From positions 156,380 through 220,379 of the forward strand of contig JADFZW010000005.1 in NCBI GenBank assembly GCA_015232355.1: DNA of 64,000 bases, read 5' to 3'. The notes under the pieces are model-generated. The model worked only from the letters and a program-made list of their open reading frames with translations, did no database searches and was not told the origin of the DNA. This stretch comes from Oligoflexia bacterium (GTDB lineage: Bacteria > Bdellovibrionota > Bacteriovoracia > Bacteriovoracales > Bacteriovoracaceae). Positions 27,596-37,598 of the stretch are shown in pieces. Numbering within the stretch: position 1 is the stretch's first letter; each line of letters opens with the position of its first letter. A program made the translations under genes and the position numbers.

Positions 27596-28147
27596 TGAAG
27601 ACGATGATGTAGTTTTGTAATGACTATTATCCTTTAAATAACAATGTTCAATCTTTCCATAATAGACACTATGATAGTGTCCAGTTGAATAGTAATTATC
27701 CTTAATTTTTGCATTTACTGTTTCAGGAGAAACTTCATTTTTATGAACAATTCTTGCTTCGTAAAATAATGAACAGTTGGTGATAATATTGGTCTTAGAT
27801 AATTTGCCAGGAATAAGATTAAATCTACACTCTTTTATTTTATTAGTATTGCGGCCCGATTGAGTTCCACAAAGTGCAAGCTCCTCTTTCAAGGTATTTG
27901 TTTCTGGAACACAAACAGAAAAGTGATTACTTCTCTCAATTAACTCATAAGTGTATCTAGTTTTCCTTACAAGAACTGTGATTATTGGTTTACCCCAAAT
28001 TATACCTACTGTGGCCCATCCAATGGTCATTGCATTGTCTTCTACTACCAATAGCGCTCCATCATGACTTAATGAAGAGCAGAGTAATTCCATTCCATCA
28101 AAATATTTAATCTCTTTTGTTACAAATTCTTTGTTTGCTGTTTGCAT
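27578..28147 (-). CDS. Flavin reductase-like FMN-binding protein
   Basis: I place the start at the ATG at 28147, with AGAGGAGG 7 bases upstream; ten further upstream codons lack such support. The protein of about 189 residues has the split-barrel pattern of flavin reductase-like domains: AMTIGWATVGIIWGKPIITVLVRKTRYTYELIERSNHFSVCVP, then the GTQSGRNTNKIKEC motif and ITNCSLFYEARIVHK. Such proteins bind FMN and reduce it or act as flavoprotein oxidoreductases. The C-terminal Ser-rich tail (TTSSSSSFHKR) overlaps the convergent mnmD end. Confidence 0.85.
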   Translation of the reverse strand: MQTANKEFVTKEIKYFDGMELLCSSLSHDGALLVVEDNAMTIGWATVGIIWGKPIITVLVRKTRYTYELIERSNHFSVCVPETNTLKEELALCGTQSGRNTNKIKECRFNLIPGKLSKTNIITNCSLFYEARIVHKNEVSPETVNAKIKDNYYSTGHYHSVYYGKIEHCYLKDNSHYKTTSSSSSFHKR

Positions 28148-28429
28148 ATTTAATCCTCCTCTTAACTTAACAATCATATTTAATAAGCATATTTAATAAC
28201 AAATTTCTAACATTATCTTCATCTAAAATTTACTTGCTATATGAAATGTTTGTCTAAATAATTTTGTCTATATATTTATAAGTAATTTGCATTAACTTAT
28301 GCCGTTGTATGCCAACAAATATATACAAATATATAAATTTTTTAAATATCAATCAGTGAAATTATTTGACTAAGCTACTACAATATAGATAACAAGCAAA
28401 ATATAAAACGAGAGAGAAAGGAGAAAACC

Positions 28430-29191
28430 ATGGATAATTTTAAAAAAAAGATTTTATTAGTGGAAGATGATCCCTTTATTGCTGATATAATTCAAATTCA
28501 TATTTTAAAAAATGAATCAGATTTATATGAGACAATTTGGCTTACATCTGGTACTGAAGCAAAAAAATATTTAGAAAAATTAGCATCTGCCTCTTCTGCC
28601 TCTGCCATCGATAATGACGATGCTTCCTCTTTGGCAATTTGTATTTTAGATATCATGCTACCCGGTGTATTCGGACTTGATATCTGTCGTTTTATGAGAG
28701 AGAGTGAACAACTAAAACATATTCCGATTCTTATGCTCACTGCACTGGCCACTCCAGAACATATAATAGCAGGTCTTGAAGCAGGTGCCGATGATTACGT
28801 AACCAAACCATTTGATATTCATGTTCTTTTGGCCAGAGTAAGAGCACTGTTAAGAAGAAGTAAATTCTTAAGCAATTTAGAAAATGATAAAAATACTTCA
28901 TCAACAATAAATTTTTCTGCGATAAAAATAGATCTTGAACAGAGAAGAATTTGGAAGAGTGGTGAAGAGTTGTACCTTACTCCATCTGAGTTTAAACTTC
29001 TTACAGAGCTAATTCGTAGTCATGGTAAAGTGTTGACCAGAACTGATCTGATAAAAAATATTCAAGGTGAAGAAATTTTTGTTACTGAAAGAACTATCGA
29101 TACTCATATGGTGGCATTAAGAAAGAAATTACAAGATATGGCCATTCACCTAGAAACTGTTCGTGGAATCGGTTATAGAATGACTGAGTAA
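28430..29191 (+). CDS. OmpR/PhoB-family response regulator
   Basis: This 253-residue regulator has a receiver domain (acidic pair at 13-14, phosphoacceptor Asp74 in CILDIMLPG, Thr104, Lys126 in DDYVTKPFD). It is followed by a winged-helix DNA-binding domain (LYLTPSEFKLLTELIRSHGKVLTRTDLI...RTIDTHMVALRKKL...VRGIGYRM). An Ala/Ser/Asp-rich insert of about 15 residues (53-67) precedes the phosphoacceptor strand and is not usual for the family. It is followed 27 bases later by a PhoR-like kinase, so the two form a two-component system. The ribosome-binding site is GAAAGGAG. The regulated genes are unknown. Confidence 0.92.
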   Translation: MDNFKKKILLVEDDPFIADIIQIHILKNESDLYETIWLTSGTEAKKYLEKLASASSASAIDNDDASSLAICILDIMLPGVFGLDICRFMRESEQLKHIPILMLTALATPEHIIAGLEAGADDYVTKPFDIHVLLARVRALLRRSKFLSNLENDKNTSSTINFSAIKIDLEQRRIWKSGEELYLTPSEFKLLTELIRSHGKVLTRTDLIKNIQGEEIFVTERTIDTHMVALRKKLQDMAIHLETVRGIGYRMTE

Positions 29192-29218
29192 TGACTAAGT
29201 AATAACAGAGTAATAAAT

Positions 29219-31162
29219 ATGAGAAGAAAAAGCGTCTACGATGTAATCATCGCCCTACCATTGCACTTTTTTAAGATGATTGCTTCTTATCACATTCTTA
29301 TGCTTCTAACTGTTCTTGTTATTATAGGAATCACTGCTCACTTTAAATTAAAAGATTACGTTTTAAAGGAAGCAAAGACTAGACTTTCAGAATCACTATT
29401 GTTGGCCAAAAATATTATTGAAAATAAAAAACTAAATCCTACTATCATCTGTAAATTACAATTGGCCGATCCTAAAACTCACTACACACTTTTATCTTCT
29501 GATGGACAAGTAATTTGTAATAGCTCCAGCAATTTATCTTTTTTAGCGAATGAAACACTCTACCAAACAATTCAAATAAAAGATCTAAAACACATCTCCA
29601 ATTTTGATCAATTAATAATCAAAAAAGCAATTCCTTTAAGTGAAATCAATGCCACTATCCACCATCTTGATAAAGGAATTTTATTAGTGTTATCGCCGGC
29701 CCTTTTATTTATCACATTGTTTAGCATTTGGATGAATGTGCGCCCATTTTACTCTCTTCGTTTGGTAATTCAAAGAATTTATCAAATCAATCAAAGCATC
29801 TTCAATACACTCTCCAATACAACATTTCAATTTCTTGATTTAAATCGCAACATCAATCACACCACCTCCGTTCCTCAAAAAAAGAGACGCTGGCCCATAA
29901 TCGAAAAAATTCTAGAGGAGACTCAACAAAACATTGAAAAAACACTCGATGAACTTCATTTGGAAAACTCCAAATTAAATGCCATCATGGAGTCCACTCA
30001 AGCAGGTATCGTTGCTGTTAATAAGAAAGGATTTGTTTGGTTTTCTAATAAACAATTTCAAAAGATCTTTCCTGCAACTTTTGAAGAACAAACGGCAACT
30101 ATTTTTTCAAAGCATTCATCACCATATCAACTACCAACACATCTAACTTATCTGATAAGTAATTTAGAGGTTCGAGAACTTTTTGAAAAATCTCTAAGCT
30201 CAGAAAAAGTTGAAGAGAAATCTGAAAAAAAATCTGAAGAAAAATCTGAAAAAAATGAAATCTTTTGTAAACATAATGTACAAATACAAAAAGATTTTTT
30301 TGATATAACTATAACACATTTAAAAGACTCCAAAGGAGTTTTACTCGGGTCCGTTGGCGTCTTCTATAACGTTACTGAACGTAAAAAAATCGAACGAATG
30401 AAGCTTGATTTTGTTAGTAATGTATCTCATGAAGTTCGTACACCCTTAAGTGCTATTCAAGGGTATATGCAATTAATAAAAGAAGATCTTGGCATAACTC
30501 CCACATTCGACCATCCATCATTCGACCATCAATTTACAGGACATATTGATAAAGTTGATAAAAATATCAAACGACTTTTAAATCTTTTTGATGATCTATT
30601 AAAACTCTCCACTATAGAGACAAAACAAGATTTAAAAAAGGAGATCATCTATAAAGATCAGTTGCACGAATTATGTGAAGGAATAATAAATACCCTAATT
30701 CCAATTTATGAAAATAAAAATATCTCTACCAATATTGAAATCACCGGCCATAGCATAGTTGCTGATATAAATCTACTCGAGCAAGTATTAATCAACTTAG
30801 TTGATAATGCTTTTAAATATACTCAAAGTGGCGGTCAAATTAATCTCAACATTGCAGACTCTTGCACATATACACCAACATCACTTGCTCCTTCTCATAC
30901 TATTATCGAAGTTAGCGATAATGGAATTGGTATATCAGCAGAACATCAAGATCGAATTTTCGAACGCTTCTATCGTGTAGATACTTCCCACTCAAGAGAA
31001 ATGGGAGGAACAGGTCTTGGTCTCTCAATTGTGAAACATATTATTCAAAAACATCACGGACAAATTGAAGTGATCTCAAATATCAATAGAGGTTCAACAT
31101 TTAAAGTCTATCTTCCTAAAACCTCTCATGGTCTTCAGCTTAACCGTAATATTTTTAGTTGA
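29219..31162 (+). CDS. PhoR-like sensor histidine kinase
   Basis: This 647-residue membrane kinase has a first helix at about 15-37, a periplasmic loop with a Cys pair (ICKLQLADP...VICNSS), a second helix at about 158-175 and a PAS-like domain (about 255-385). HisKA follows with FVSNVSHEVRTPLSAIQGYMQL, then HATPase with NLVDNAFKYT, DNGIGI, RIFERFYRVD and GGTGLGLSIVKHI. All catalytic boxes are intact. A low-complexity EKSEKKSEEKSEKNE run interrupts the PAS region. It is paired with the upstream regulator. The stop lies inside the convergent MFS gene, giving a 69-base 3' overlap. Confidence 0.9.
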   Translation: MRRKSVYDVIIALPLHFFKMIASYHILMLLTVLVIIGITAHFKLKDYVLKEAKTRLSESLLLAKNIIENKKLNPTIICKLQLADPKTHYTLLSSDGQVICNSSSNLSFLANETLYQTIQIKDLKHISNFDQLIIKKAIPLSEINATIHHLDKGILLVLSPALLFITLFSIWMNVRPFYSLRLVIQRIYQINQSIFNTLSNTTFQFLDLNRNINHTTSVPQKKRRWPIIEKILEETQQNIEKTLDELHLENSKLNAIMESTQAGIVAVNKKGFVWFSNKQFQKIFPATFEEQTATIFSKHSSPYQLPTHLTYLISNLEVRELFEKSLSSEKVEEKSEKKSEEKSEKNEIFCKHNVQIQKDFFDITITHLKDSKGVLLGSVGVFYNVTERKKIERMKLDFVSNVSHEVRTPLSAIQGYMQLIKEDLGITPTFDHPSFDHQFTGHIDKVDKNIKRLLNLFDDLLKLSTIETKQDLKKEIIYKDQLHELCEGIINTLIPIYENKNISTNIEITGHSIVADINLLEQVLINLVDNAFKYTQSGGQINLNIADSCTYTPTSLAPSHTIIEVSDNGIGISAEHQDRIFERFYRVDTSHSREMGGTGLGLSIVKHIIQKHHGQIEVISNINRGSTFKVYLPKTSHGLQLNRNIFS

Positions 31163-32452
31163 GATTAGTATTTCAGGAAATGCTTTCAAGGAAAGAAGGC
31201 GCAAAAATGATGAAATTAAAAAAACATAAATATATCCATTAAAGCTACTTCCAAAGTAAGAAAGAATAAGTCCACCAAAACATGAACTTAACACCATCAA
31301 AATATTGTGAATAAAATTAAAAATACTTAATACTTTTGCCTGTTCTTTTTCCTCAATATCATTAAAGGCGATAATAAATACTGATAGATCAAAAATCCCC
31401 CATAACATTCCTGAAAATATCTCTACTACAAATAAACATAAAATGCTGGATGCAAAGATAGTCCACATAAATGGAATAAAACAAATTCCAAAAGATGATA
31501 GAAGTAAAAAGTTATAGACACCAAAAAAAGTTGAGAGTTTGCGCATGAAACGCATGATAAATACTCTCCCTAAAAAGGATGCGGACAACACCAGCATGTA
31601 TATCCAATAAGAAAACTTTAGTTGCACTAACATGAAGGGAGTGAAGAATGGAGCTGAAAAGTATACTGCCATTTTAAAAAAAAGCACAAAGCATAGAATC
31701 TTTCCAAATTTCTCTTTCGTAGTTAAATTAAAAACATGTTTAAAAAATAAAACTATCTCTCTAAACTTTCTTGATGGACGTATTTTAGATCTTACATCCC
31801 TGCAACTATTTTCCATTTCTTCAAATGGAACACTATTACTCTTTTCGCTTTGTCTGCTTAAACAATAGACTCCAGCAAAACGAAAAACAGCACTCAAAAT
31901 AAAAATTATTGTAAATGCTTTAGTTCCTGCCAACCCCATCGCCTTTCCCTTTTCCAACAACAGACCTGTTAAAAGAATTCCTGCAAAGGTGGCCAGATAA
32001 TTTAGAGCATTTCTTTTGGCAAAAAATCCCATTCGAATAGATGAAGGCAGTAAACTATGCAACCAAGCATTCCAAACTGGGCCTGCAGACATCCCAAAGC
32101 TCCAATAGAGTGTTATCAAAATAAAAATTACAATAGGATGAAATCCACCAACAAGACCAGCAATAGCTAGCGGAATAAAACAGAGTCCTTGTAATGAGAC
32201 AGCAACCACCACCCATTTTTTATAACTACCAAAATAATCAACAAAAAGTGGCGTACATAATTGAAGAATACTTCCCCCGATTAAGGGAATTGTTGAAAGA
32301 AGTCCCGCTAACAAAGCAGAAAAACCAGAGGCAATAGCGAATGCTTGAAAGTAAGTTTCTCCAAGCCCCACCATCAAAGAATAAAATACTCCATCCCAGA
32401 TGGAGACTCTTAAATTTTTAGATAAAATCTCAAAAGAATATTTCTCTTTCAT
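31094..32452 (-). CDS. Major facilitator superfamily transporter
   Basis: This 452-residue protein has twelve predicted membrane helices, in two blocks of six separated by a charged loop (about 195-230: SRQSEKSNSVPFEEMENSCRDVRSKIRPSRKF). Helices are rich in Gly, Phe and Ile (AIASGFSALLAGLLSTIPLIGGSILQ), and loop RMGFFAKRNALNYLA fits the MFS domain-interface signature in place. It resembles MFS permeases found in many deltaproteobacteria; the substrate is unknown. The last about 23 codons overlap the histidine kinase gene on the other strand. Confidence 0.85.
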   Translation of the reverse strand: MKEKYSFEILSKNLRVSIWDGVFYSLMVGLGETYFQAFAIASGFSALLAGLLSTIPLIGGSILQLCTPLFVDYFGSYKKWVVVAVSLQGLCFIPLAIAGLVGGFHPIVIFILITLYWSFGMSAGPVWNAWLHSLLPSSIRMGFFAKRNALNYLATFAGILLTGLLLEKGKAMGLAGTKAFTIIFILSAVFRFAGVYCLSRQSEKSNSVPFEEMENSCRDVRSKIRPSRKFREIVLFFKHVFNLTTKEKFGKILCFVLFFKMAVYFSAPFFTPFMLVQLKFSYWIYMLVLSASFLGRVFIMRFMRKLSTFFGVYNFLLLSSFGICFIPFMWTIFASSILCLFVVEIFSGMLWGIFDLSVFIIAFNDIEEKEQAKVLSIFNFIHNILMVLSSCFGGLILSYFGSSFNGYIYVFLISSFLRLLSLKAFPEILISTKNITVKLKTMRGFRKIDFKC

Positions 32453-32583
32453 TCAAATAATCTAATCGAAAGAAAAATAAAAAATTTTAGGATAAAAATT
32501 TTTAAGAATTTTTAAGATCTATTTTAGATATTTTCTAGAATAAATGAATCTTATTTAATAAATAACTATAGGAACTATAGGAA

Positions 32584-33099
32584 TTATAGGATTCGATAAG
32601 TATATATAACTAAGTCATCTCCTATCTTGTAAAAATCTTTGATTCGTGCCTCCTCAATAAAATCTAATTTAAGATAAAAATCTCTAACTCCCTTATAGAG
32701 TTCCTGGCCAGAGGTTTCCACTCTAACAAGACGACCATCATATGATTTAATTTCTTCCAGCATATGTACAATCAAAGATCTTGCAATTCCCTTGTTCAAA
32801 TAATCAGAGTGTGTAGCAATCCAAAATAGATCATATGTTCCACTGGTCATGGCCGTGGCCCCATAACAGATATACCCAACCACAACTTCACTCTTCAAAT
32901 TATCAATTTCTAGAGTGGCCAATAAAAATTTATAACCATCATTTTCTTTCGATGTAGGAATATTAGGATTATTTATTGTTACATCAACTAATTCCATTGC
33001 CACTTCCTTTTCATCACGAGTAAAGGATGGCACATTCTCTAATAATTCCGCAATTTTATTTCTATCACTTTCACCTCTAAAGTTTCTAATTTTAAACAT
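32584..33099 (-). CDS. GNAT-family N-acetyltransferase
   Basis: This 171-residue protein has a GNAT fold: EVVVGYICYGA strand, then the acetyl-CoA-binding segment IATHSDYLNKGIARSLIVHMLEEIKS, close to the canonical Q/RxxGxG/A signature, and the end strands VRVETSGQELYKGVRDFYLKLDFIEEARIKDFY. Such enzymes transfer acyl groups from CoA to an amine. It is the last gene of the DUF4178-DUF350-spermidine-synthase-ATP-grasp cluster, 25 bases downstream of the ATP-grasp gene, so an amine-containing product of that pathway is a reasonable substrate guess. Confidence 0.82.
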   Translation of the reverse strand: MFKIRNFRGESDRNKIAELLENVPSFTRDEKEVAMELVDVTINNPNIPTSKENDGYKFLLATLEIDNLKSEVVVGYICYGATAMTSGTYDLFWIATHSDYLNKGIARSLIVHMLEEIKSYDGRLVRVETSGQELYKGVRDFYLKLDFIEEARIKDFYKIGDDLVIYTYRIL

Positions 33100-33124
33100 G
33101 CTAACTCTCTCTTTTTTGTTTTGA

Positions 33125-34492
33125 TTAAAACTCTTTTGATAATTCCAGTGGTGATCCCAACTCCATCATGCTTCCAATTTTACCGATGTTACTTAATACA
33201 CCAACACCAGGAAGTGGAAACAAAGATTTTCGTTCAAGGGCCGACGAAAGTGTAGAACTTCTGCTAATATTTCTACTCTTGATATCTTTGCTATCCTTGC
33301 TATTCAAGGCATCGACAATAATCTTTTTTATTAGATCTCGATATGGAACACCTTTGAATGCAAATGTCTTAGCAAACCCCGCTTCAGGATCCAAATCACA
33401 ATTTGGATTTACATCAATAACATAGGGCCGCTCTTCACTATCCAAGCGCATATCAATTCTTGCGTAGCTATTTATTTTAAGATGTTCAGCTGTCTTCCTC
33501 GCCAAATCGAAGACACTACTCTTGGTCGCAAATTTTAATTTAGGTCCAACAGAAACAGATGCTTTATATTCAGAGGAAGATTCCATCCATTTAGAAGAAT
33601 AGTTTAGTATTTTAGGTACATTACTTTTGTAACCACTAAAATCTATCTCCGAAAGTCCCCAATACTTAGATGGTTTATCTCCAATTAAAGATACATTAAT
33701 CTCTCTTCCATCAATATATCTTTGTATTAAAACTGGCCTACGATACTGCTCTAGTAATCTATGAACTTGGTCACAGAGCTTTCGTTTTGAATCAACCACC
33801 GCCTGAAAATCAATTCCAGTGGACCCATCCTCTTGATTTGGTTTTACGATACAAGGAAATGGAAACTGATATTGATCAATCTCTTTTAAATTTTTAATTA
33901 TTACACTATAAGGAACACTTACCCCATTTTTTCTTAAAATTGAGGTGCAGGTATATTTATCTAAAGAATAGTATAAAGACCAAGAAGAATTGCCAGTAAA
34001 TGGAACTCCATATCTCTCCAATACCTTTACCACCTCAATCTCATAACTACTGTTTCGATTTAATGATTCACAAAGATTTACAACTAAATCATAATGATCA
34101 TTTTCCAACAGGGCACAGAGTTCACCTAATCCATTTATTGGAACCACACTCACATCTGTTAAGGACAATTCTCTAAGCGCCCCCCAAATAGAATGTGCTA
34201 CATTTACAACATTGGCACGAGCAAAATCTCCATTAAAGACCTCATCCTCTTCCACAAATGCAGGAAGAACTGGGCCAGTAGTAGACGTGGCAGTTGTAAA
34301 GAAAGAAGAGGGTATAGGAGGAGAAGATGAAGAGAAGGATGATAACAGTGGAAGAACTCTTCCTCCACTACCCGGAGGTTCTGTCTCTTGTTCAGCAAAA
34401 CGGTCAGATGAACTGCTCGCGGCCGAAAAAGAGGCATCCGAAAAATCATTATTATAGATAACAAGAATTTTTAATGAATTTCCACCAATCAA
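33125..34492 (-). CDS. D-alanine-D-alanine-ligase-like ATP-grasp protein
   Basis: This 455-residue protein shows the ATP-grasp/Ddl pattern: HYDLVVNLCESLNRNSSYE, YGVPFTGNSSWSLYYSLDKYTCTSILRKNGVSVPYS, FPCIVKPNQEDGSTGI, RPVLIQRYIDGREINVSLIGD, and YARIDMRLDSEERPYVIDVNPNCDL with the Mg-binding DVNPN. Ddl-type enzymes form a peptide-like bond via an acyl-phosphate. The family is broader than cell-wall ligases, and this copy carries a Ser/Pro/Thr-rich insert (about 20-80) and a Ser-rich tail. Located between a spermidine-synthase-like gene and a GNAT, it may join an amino acid or peptide to a polyamine; this is inference. Confidence 0.82.
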   Translation of the reverse strand: MIGGNSLKILVIYNNDFSDASFSAASSSSDRFAEQETEPPGSGGRVLPLLSSFSSSSPPIPSSFFTTATSTTGPVLPAFVEEDEVFNGDFARANVVNVAHSIWGALRELSLTDVSVVPINGLGELCALLENDHYDLVVNLCESLNRNSSYEIEVVKVLERYGVPFTGNSSWSLYYSLDKYTCTSILRKNGVSVPYSVIIKNLKEIDQYQFPFPCIVKPNQEDGSTGIDFQAVVDSKRKLCDQVHRLLEQYRRPVLIQRYIDGREINVSLIGDKPSKYWGLSEIDFSGYKSNVPKILNYSSKWMESSSEYKASVSVGPKLKFATKSSVFDLARKTAEHLKINSYARIDMRLDSEERPYVIDVNPNCDLDPEAGFAKTFAFKGVPYRDLIKKIIVDALNSKDSKDIKSRNISRSSTLSSALERKSLFPLPGVGVLSNIGKIGSMMELGSPLELSKEF

Positions 34493-34628
34493 AGTAATTT
34501 TTCCCCTTCTGTTTAAATTTTAGATCTCATACACATACAAAACAATATAATATAAAATTATATTAACTCAATTTTTAAAATAGAAAACCCCTAAATAATA
34601 TTTTTTAAAATTAATTTTAAAGAATTCA

Positions 34629-36299
34629 TCAGTTCATCATTGAGACAGCATCTTGATAGTAGAACAACACGTTGGGATTTTCTAAGGTTGAAATTTTAAT
34701 ATCCTTAATATCTTTAATCTCTGAGGATGAGCGTGTTAAACGATCCTTTGGAAAAATGAATGCATCTTCAAAAAGATCAGCAGTTAAAAATTTACTCTCA
34801 ATCGCCATCTCTTGCATATAAAGAGTAATCGCGTCCTTCATCTTCTCAATATCCAGCTCAAAAAGAGGTGATCCCAAAATAAAACCCCACTCTCCAAACG
34901 AGGGAATCTGGATATGATAAGGATAGACGTATTTAAACCCACTAGCTTGAATTGTTTTGTTGATACAAAGAAAGGTTTTATAGGCATGAAAGAGATTTGA
35001 GGCATGAGTTGCAAAAATTCCCCATGGTTCTAATTTAAACTTTATAAAACGATAGAATTGTAAACTATAAAGCTTGGCCAAATTTTGATTATTGGGATCT
35101 GGAAAGTCAGCTATAATCAAATCGTACTTATCTTCATTATTGCTAGAAAGAAAATGAAATGCATCATCTATTACCAGATGAACCCTCTTATCCCAAAAAG
35201 CATCTTTATTTATCTTTCTCATCAATGGATAATTTTTGGCCAAATTCACTACCTCTTCATCAATATCAACCAACGTAATCTTTTGAACCTCTTTTATTTT
35301 TAAAATCTCTCGAATGATATTTCCATCTCCTCCCCCCAAAATTAGCACTTTAGGTGATAGATTTTTTCCTTCCCCTCTTTTCATCTTTAGCTTATAATTT
35401 TCCATTAAAATAAGTAGCGGCATCAATCCTAAGGATTCATGATAACGATACTCATCTAATGTAGAAAATTGTAATCCTCCATTTAAATACAAATTGGTGA
35501 CACCTTTTTTTGTAGTTAAAACGATTTCCTGATATTTACTTTTTTTACTAAAGAGAACTCTCTGGCCGTAAATAGTATCATTCCAAAATTGTATCAGATA
35601 TGATGAAAAATAGAGGGCCACAATCAGTATTGTTGAAAATAGTAGAGTATAAAAGATTATAATATTTTTTTTAAACACCTCATCTCTTCTAAAAAGAAAG
35701 TAAGTTGTGTATCCAACAGCTATATTAATAAGACCCATGATAAGCGAAGTTTTAAATGTTCCCCAGAATGGAAGTAGAATAAAAGGAAAAAGTAAAGTTG
35801 CAATCAATGCTCCCAGATAATCTATGGCCAATACATTAGAGAGATTGTAACGAAGATTATAATTTTTAGAGAGGATTCTTGTCAGTAGAGGAATCTCTAG
35901 CCCAATTAAAACCCCAATTATCAAAGTAAAAAGTATCATTCCATAAGTAAAATTATGATCTGGAGTTATAGCAAAAAGAAGATAGAGTATGGGGATAGAA
36001 ATTCCACCCACCAATCCCAGCATAATTTCTATATTGATATAAGACAAAAGTAATCTATCTTTAATGAAGCGTGAAAGGTATGAACCGATACCCATACCGG
36101 TCATAAAAAAACCTATGGTAATCGAAAATTGTGTTACACTATCTCCGAGAAAATAAGAGGAAGCACTTCCAATTAATAATTCATAAATTAGAGAACAAAA
36201 GGCAATTATAAAAACTGAGAGCAGAAGAAAGATTTGCTTGAAAGGTGGATTTGATGAATTCGCTGGATTCGATTCACTTTCCAAATTTAAATCCTCCAC
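34629..36299 (-). CDS. Membrane-fused spermidine-synthase-like protein
   Basis: This 556-residue protein has seven or so N-terminal membrane helices (about 24-230) and a C-terminal aminopropyltransferase-like domain with YHESLGLMPLLILM, the SAM-fold motif VLILGGGDGNIIREIL, VDIDEEVVNLAKNYP and DKYDLIIADFPDPNNQNLAKLYSLQFYRFIK. The fusion of a multi-helix membrane domain to SpeE is a known architecture, distinct from soluble SpeE. It probably transfers an aminopropyl-like group to an amine at the membrane. The start overlaps the previous gene by 26 bases, so translation is coupled. The Glu/Asp site that binds the amine in SpeE is represented by DFPDP. Confidence 0.85.
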   Translation of the reverse strand: MEDLNLESESNPANSSNPPFKQIFLLLSVFIIAFCSLIYELLIGSASSYFLGDSVTQFSITIGFFMTGMGIGSYLSRFIKDRLLLSYINIEIMLGLVGGISIPILYLLFAITPDHNFTYGMILFTLIIGVLIGLEIPLLTRILSKNYNLRYNLSNVLAIDYLGALIATLLFPFILLPFWGTFKTSLIMGLINIAVGYTTYFLFRRDEVFKKNIIIFYTLLFSTILIVALYFSSYLIQFWNDTIYGQRVLFSKKSKYQEIVLTTKKGVTNLYLNGGLQFSTLDEYRYHESLGLMPLLILMENYKLKMKRGEGKNLSPKVLILGGGDGNIIREILKIKEVQKITLVDIDEEVVNLAKNYPLMRKINKDAFWDKRVHLVIDDAFHFLSSNNEDKYDLIIADFPDPNNQNLAKLYSLQFYRFIKFKLEPWGIFATHASNLFHAYKTFLCINKTIQASGFKYVYPYHIQIPSFGEWGFILGSPLFELDIEKMKDAITLYMQEMAIESKFLTADLFEDAFIFPKDRLTRSSSEIKDIKDIKISTLENPNVLFYYQDAVSMMN

Positions 36300-36681
36300 T
36301 CCTTCTGCTTCCTCCGAAACTTCCTCTCCTTAAAGAATTATTTTCACGACCAAAATTTCCATTTCTATTTCTATCGTATCCACCATAACCTCCGAATCTG
36401 CCACTATCCATCTCAGGTCTTGGATTAGATCTATTACTAAATATATGTCCTATCATAACACCCATAAAAATATCTTTTAATCCTCCAAGCAGACCGCCGC
36501 CTCCACCATGATATCCACGATCATACGATGAAGATGAAGACGGTGATGATTGATCGGTATGCACTTGCTGTATATTTCTACTAGTAGAACAGGAACGAAA
36601 TGCCATAAATAGGAATAATAAAATCAACACCACCACTATAAAACGTCCAGTTCTAAATTCATGCTTATAATTATTATTCAT
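36274..36681 (-). CDS. Gly/Arg-rich single-pass membrane protein
   Basis: This 135-residue protein has one N-terminal membrane helix (FIVVVLILLFLFMAF, about 14-28) followed by Cys30-31-like RSCSTSR, a Ser-rich stretch, a GGGGLLGGLKDIFMGVMIGHIFS helix, and a Gly/Arg/Asn-rich tail. The low complexity prevents a family call. Its position between DUF350 and the membrane spermidine-synthase gene, with a 26-base overlap with the latter, implies it belongs to the same complex. Small Gly-rich membrane proteins are common in clusters of this type, but I cannot name the family. Confidence 0.7.
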   Translation of the reverse strand: MNNNYKHEFRTGRFIVVVLILLFLFMAFRSCSTSRNIQQVHTDQSSPSSSSSYDRGYHGGGGGLLGGLKDIFMGVMIGHIFSNRSNPRPEMDSGRFGGYGGYDRNRNGNFGRENNSLRRGSFGGSRRSGGFKFGK

Positions 36682-36713
36682 AAGAATATCCTTAATCTAT
36701 TTTTATCTATGTT

Positions 36714-37598
36714 TTAAACGGAAAAAAATAATGAAAATGATATAATTAACATCATTGAAGCCTCAATTATTGCCACTCCTACATTGCGATCGACTGAAAT
36801 CTCTTTATTTAAATCAACTCCAAAAACAAAAAATTTGGCAAATAAAAATCTTAAACTAGAAAGGAGAAAGAGACCAAAAATACCTACAATTACAAAACTA
36901 ATAATGTTAGGTAATAATTGAGCAGTACTCACACTATCAGAAGAGAGTCCCTTCATTAAAATAATACTAATTGAAATCAATGCTCCTCCTAAAGAAACTC
37001 CGGCCGCTACATTATCTTTTTCCAACTCTGAATGAACATCAAAAGGCATCAAATAAACAAAAATATGAGCGAAAGCGACTAGAAAAATTTGCCCTAAAAA
37101 GAAGAAGAGCAAGACAAATAAAAATCCTCCACCCTCAACAGATATTGCTTCGGCCACAATCAGTGCTGATGCTACATAATTGCCAAACACCACTGCGCCA
37201 GTACCCGCATTTCTATCATCGATCAGTTCTTTTCGAACAGAAAACTTTTTTAATATAAATTTCTCATTAACAAACTTAGATATTAGAAGCAACACCATTC
37301 CGAGAAAGGAAAAACCTACCACTTCTAGTACACCATCAAAAAGTGAGAGCGAGAGCGTTTCTCCAATATTGGCGGCAACGGCGATAATTGCAATACCAAC
37401 TAAGTAACCATTGGTTGCCAATGCTATCGCTAAATTATCCTTCTTCGTTAACTCATCCTTTAAGGAATAGGATGTGATAAAATTAAACAACCATTTTCCA
37501 ACAAAGATCATTAATATCACTATCATTAGATAGATACAATTATGCCAAAATGTATCTTCGAAAAAACTCAATATCCAATGGACAAAACCATTTTCCAT
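36714..37598 (-). CDS. Tandem DUF350 membrane protein (YjfL-like)
   Basis: This 294-residue protein contains two related halves. Each has KDNLAIALATNGYLVGIAIIA or KDNVAAGVSLGGALISISIIL at the start, then further helices and a charged linker (RKELIDDRNAGTGAVVFGNYVASALIV; NKEISVDRNVGVAIIEASMMLI). This duplicated pattern with DRNxG is the DUF350/UPF0719 signature. DUF350 proteins are integral membrane proteins of unknown activity, often next to DUF4178 and glutathionylspermidine-synthase-like ATP-grasp genes. It follows the DUF4178 gene with no intergenic base, so the two are translationally coupled. Confidence 0.85.
   Translation of the reverse strand: MENGFVHWILSFFEDTFWHNCIYLMIVILMIFVGKWLFNFITSYSLKDELTKKDNLAIALATNGYLVGIAIIAVAANIGETLSLSLFDGVLEVVGFSFLGMVLLLISKFVNEKFILKKFSVRKELIDDRNAGTGAVVFGNYVASALIVAEAISVEGGGFLFVLLFFFLGQIFLVAFAHIFVYLMPFDVHSELEKDNVAAGVSLGGALISISIILMKGLSSDSVSTAQLLPNIISFVIVGIFGLFLLSSLRFLFAKFFVFGVDLNKEISVDRNVGVAIIEASMMLIISFSLFFSV

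Noticed and set aside
34204..34464. Frames on both strands over the N-terminal Ser/Pro region of the ATP-grasp gene
   Set aside because: They shadow the low-complexity insert; the ATP-grasp frame continues across and explains the region.
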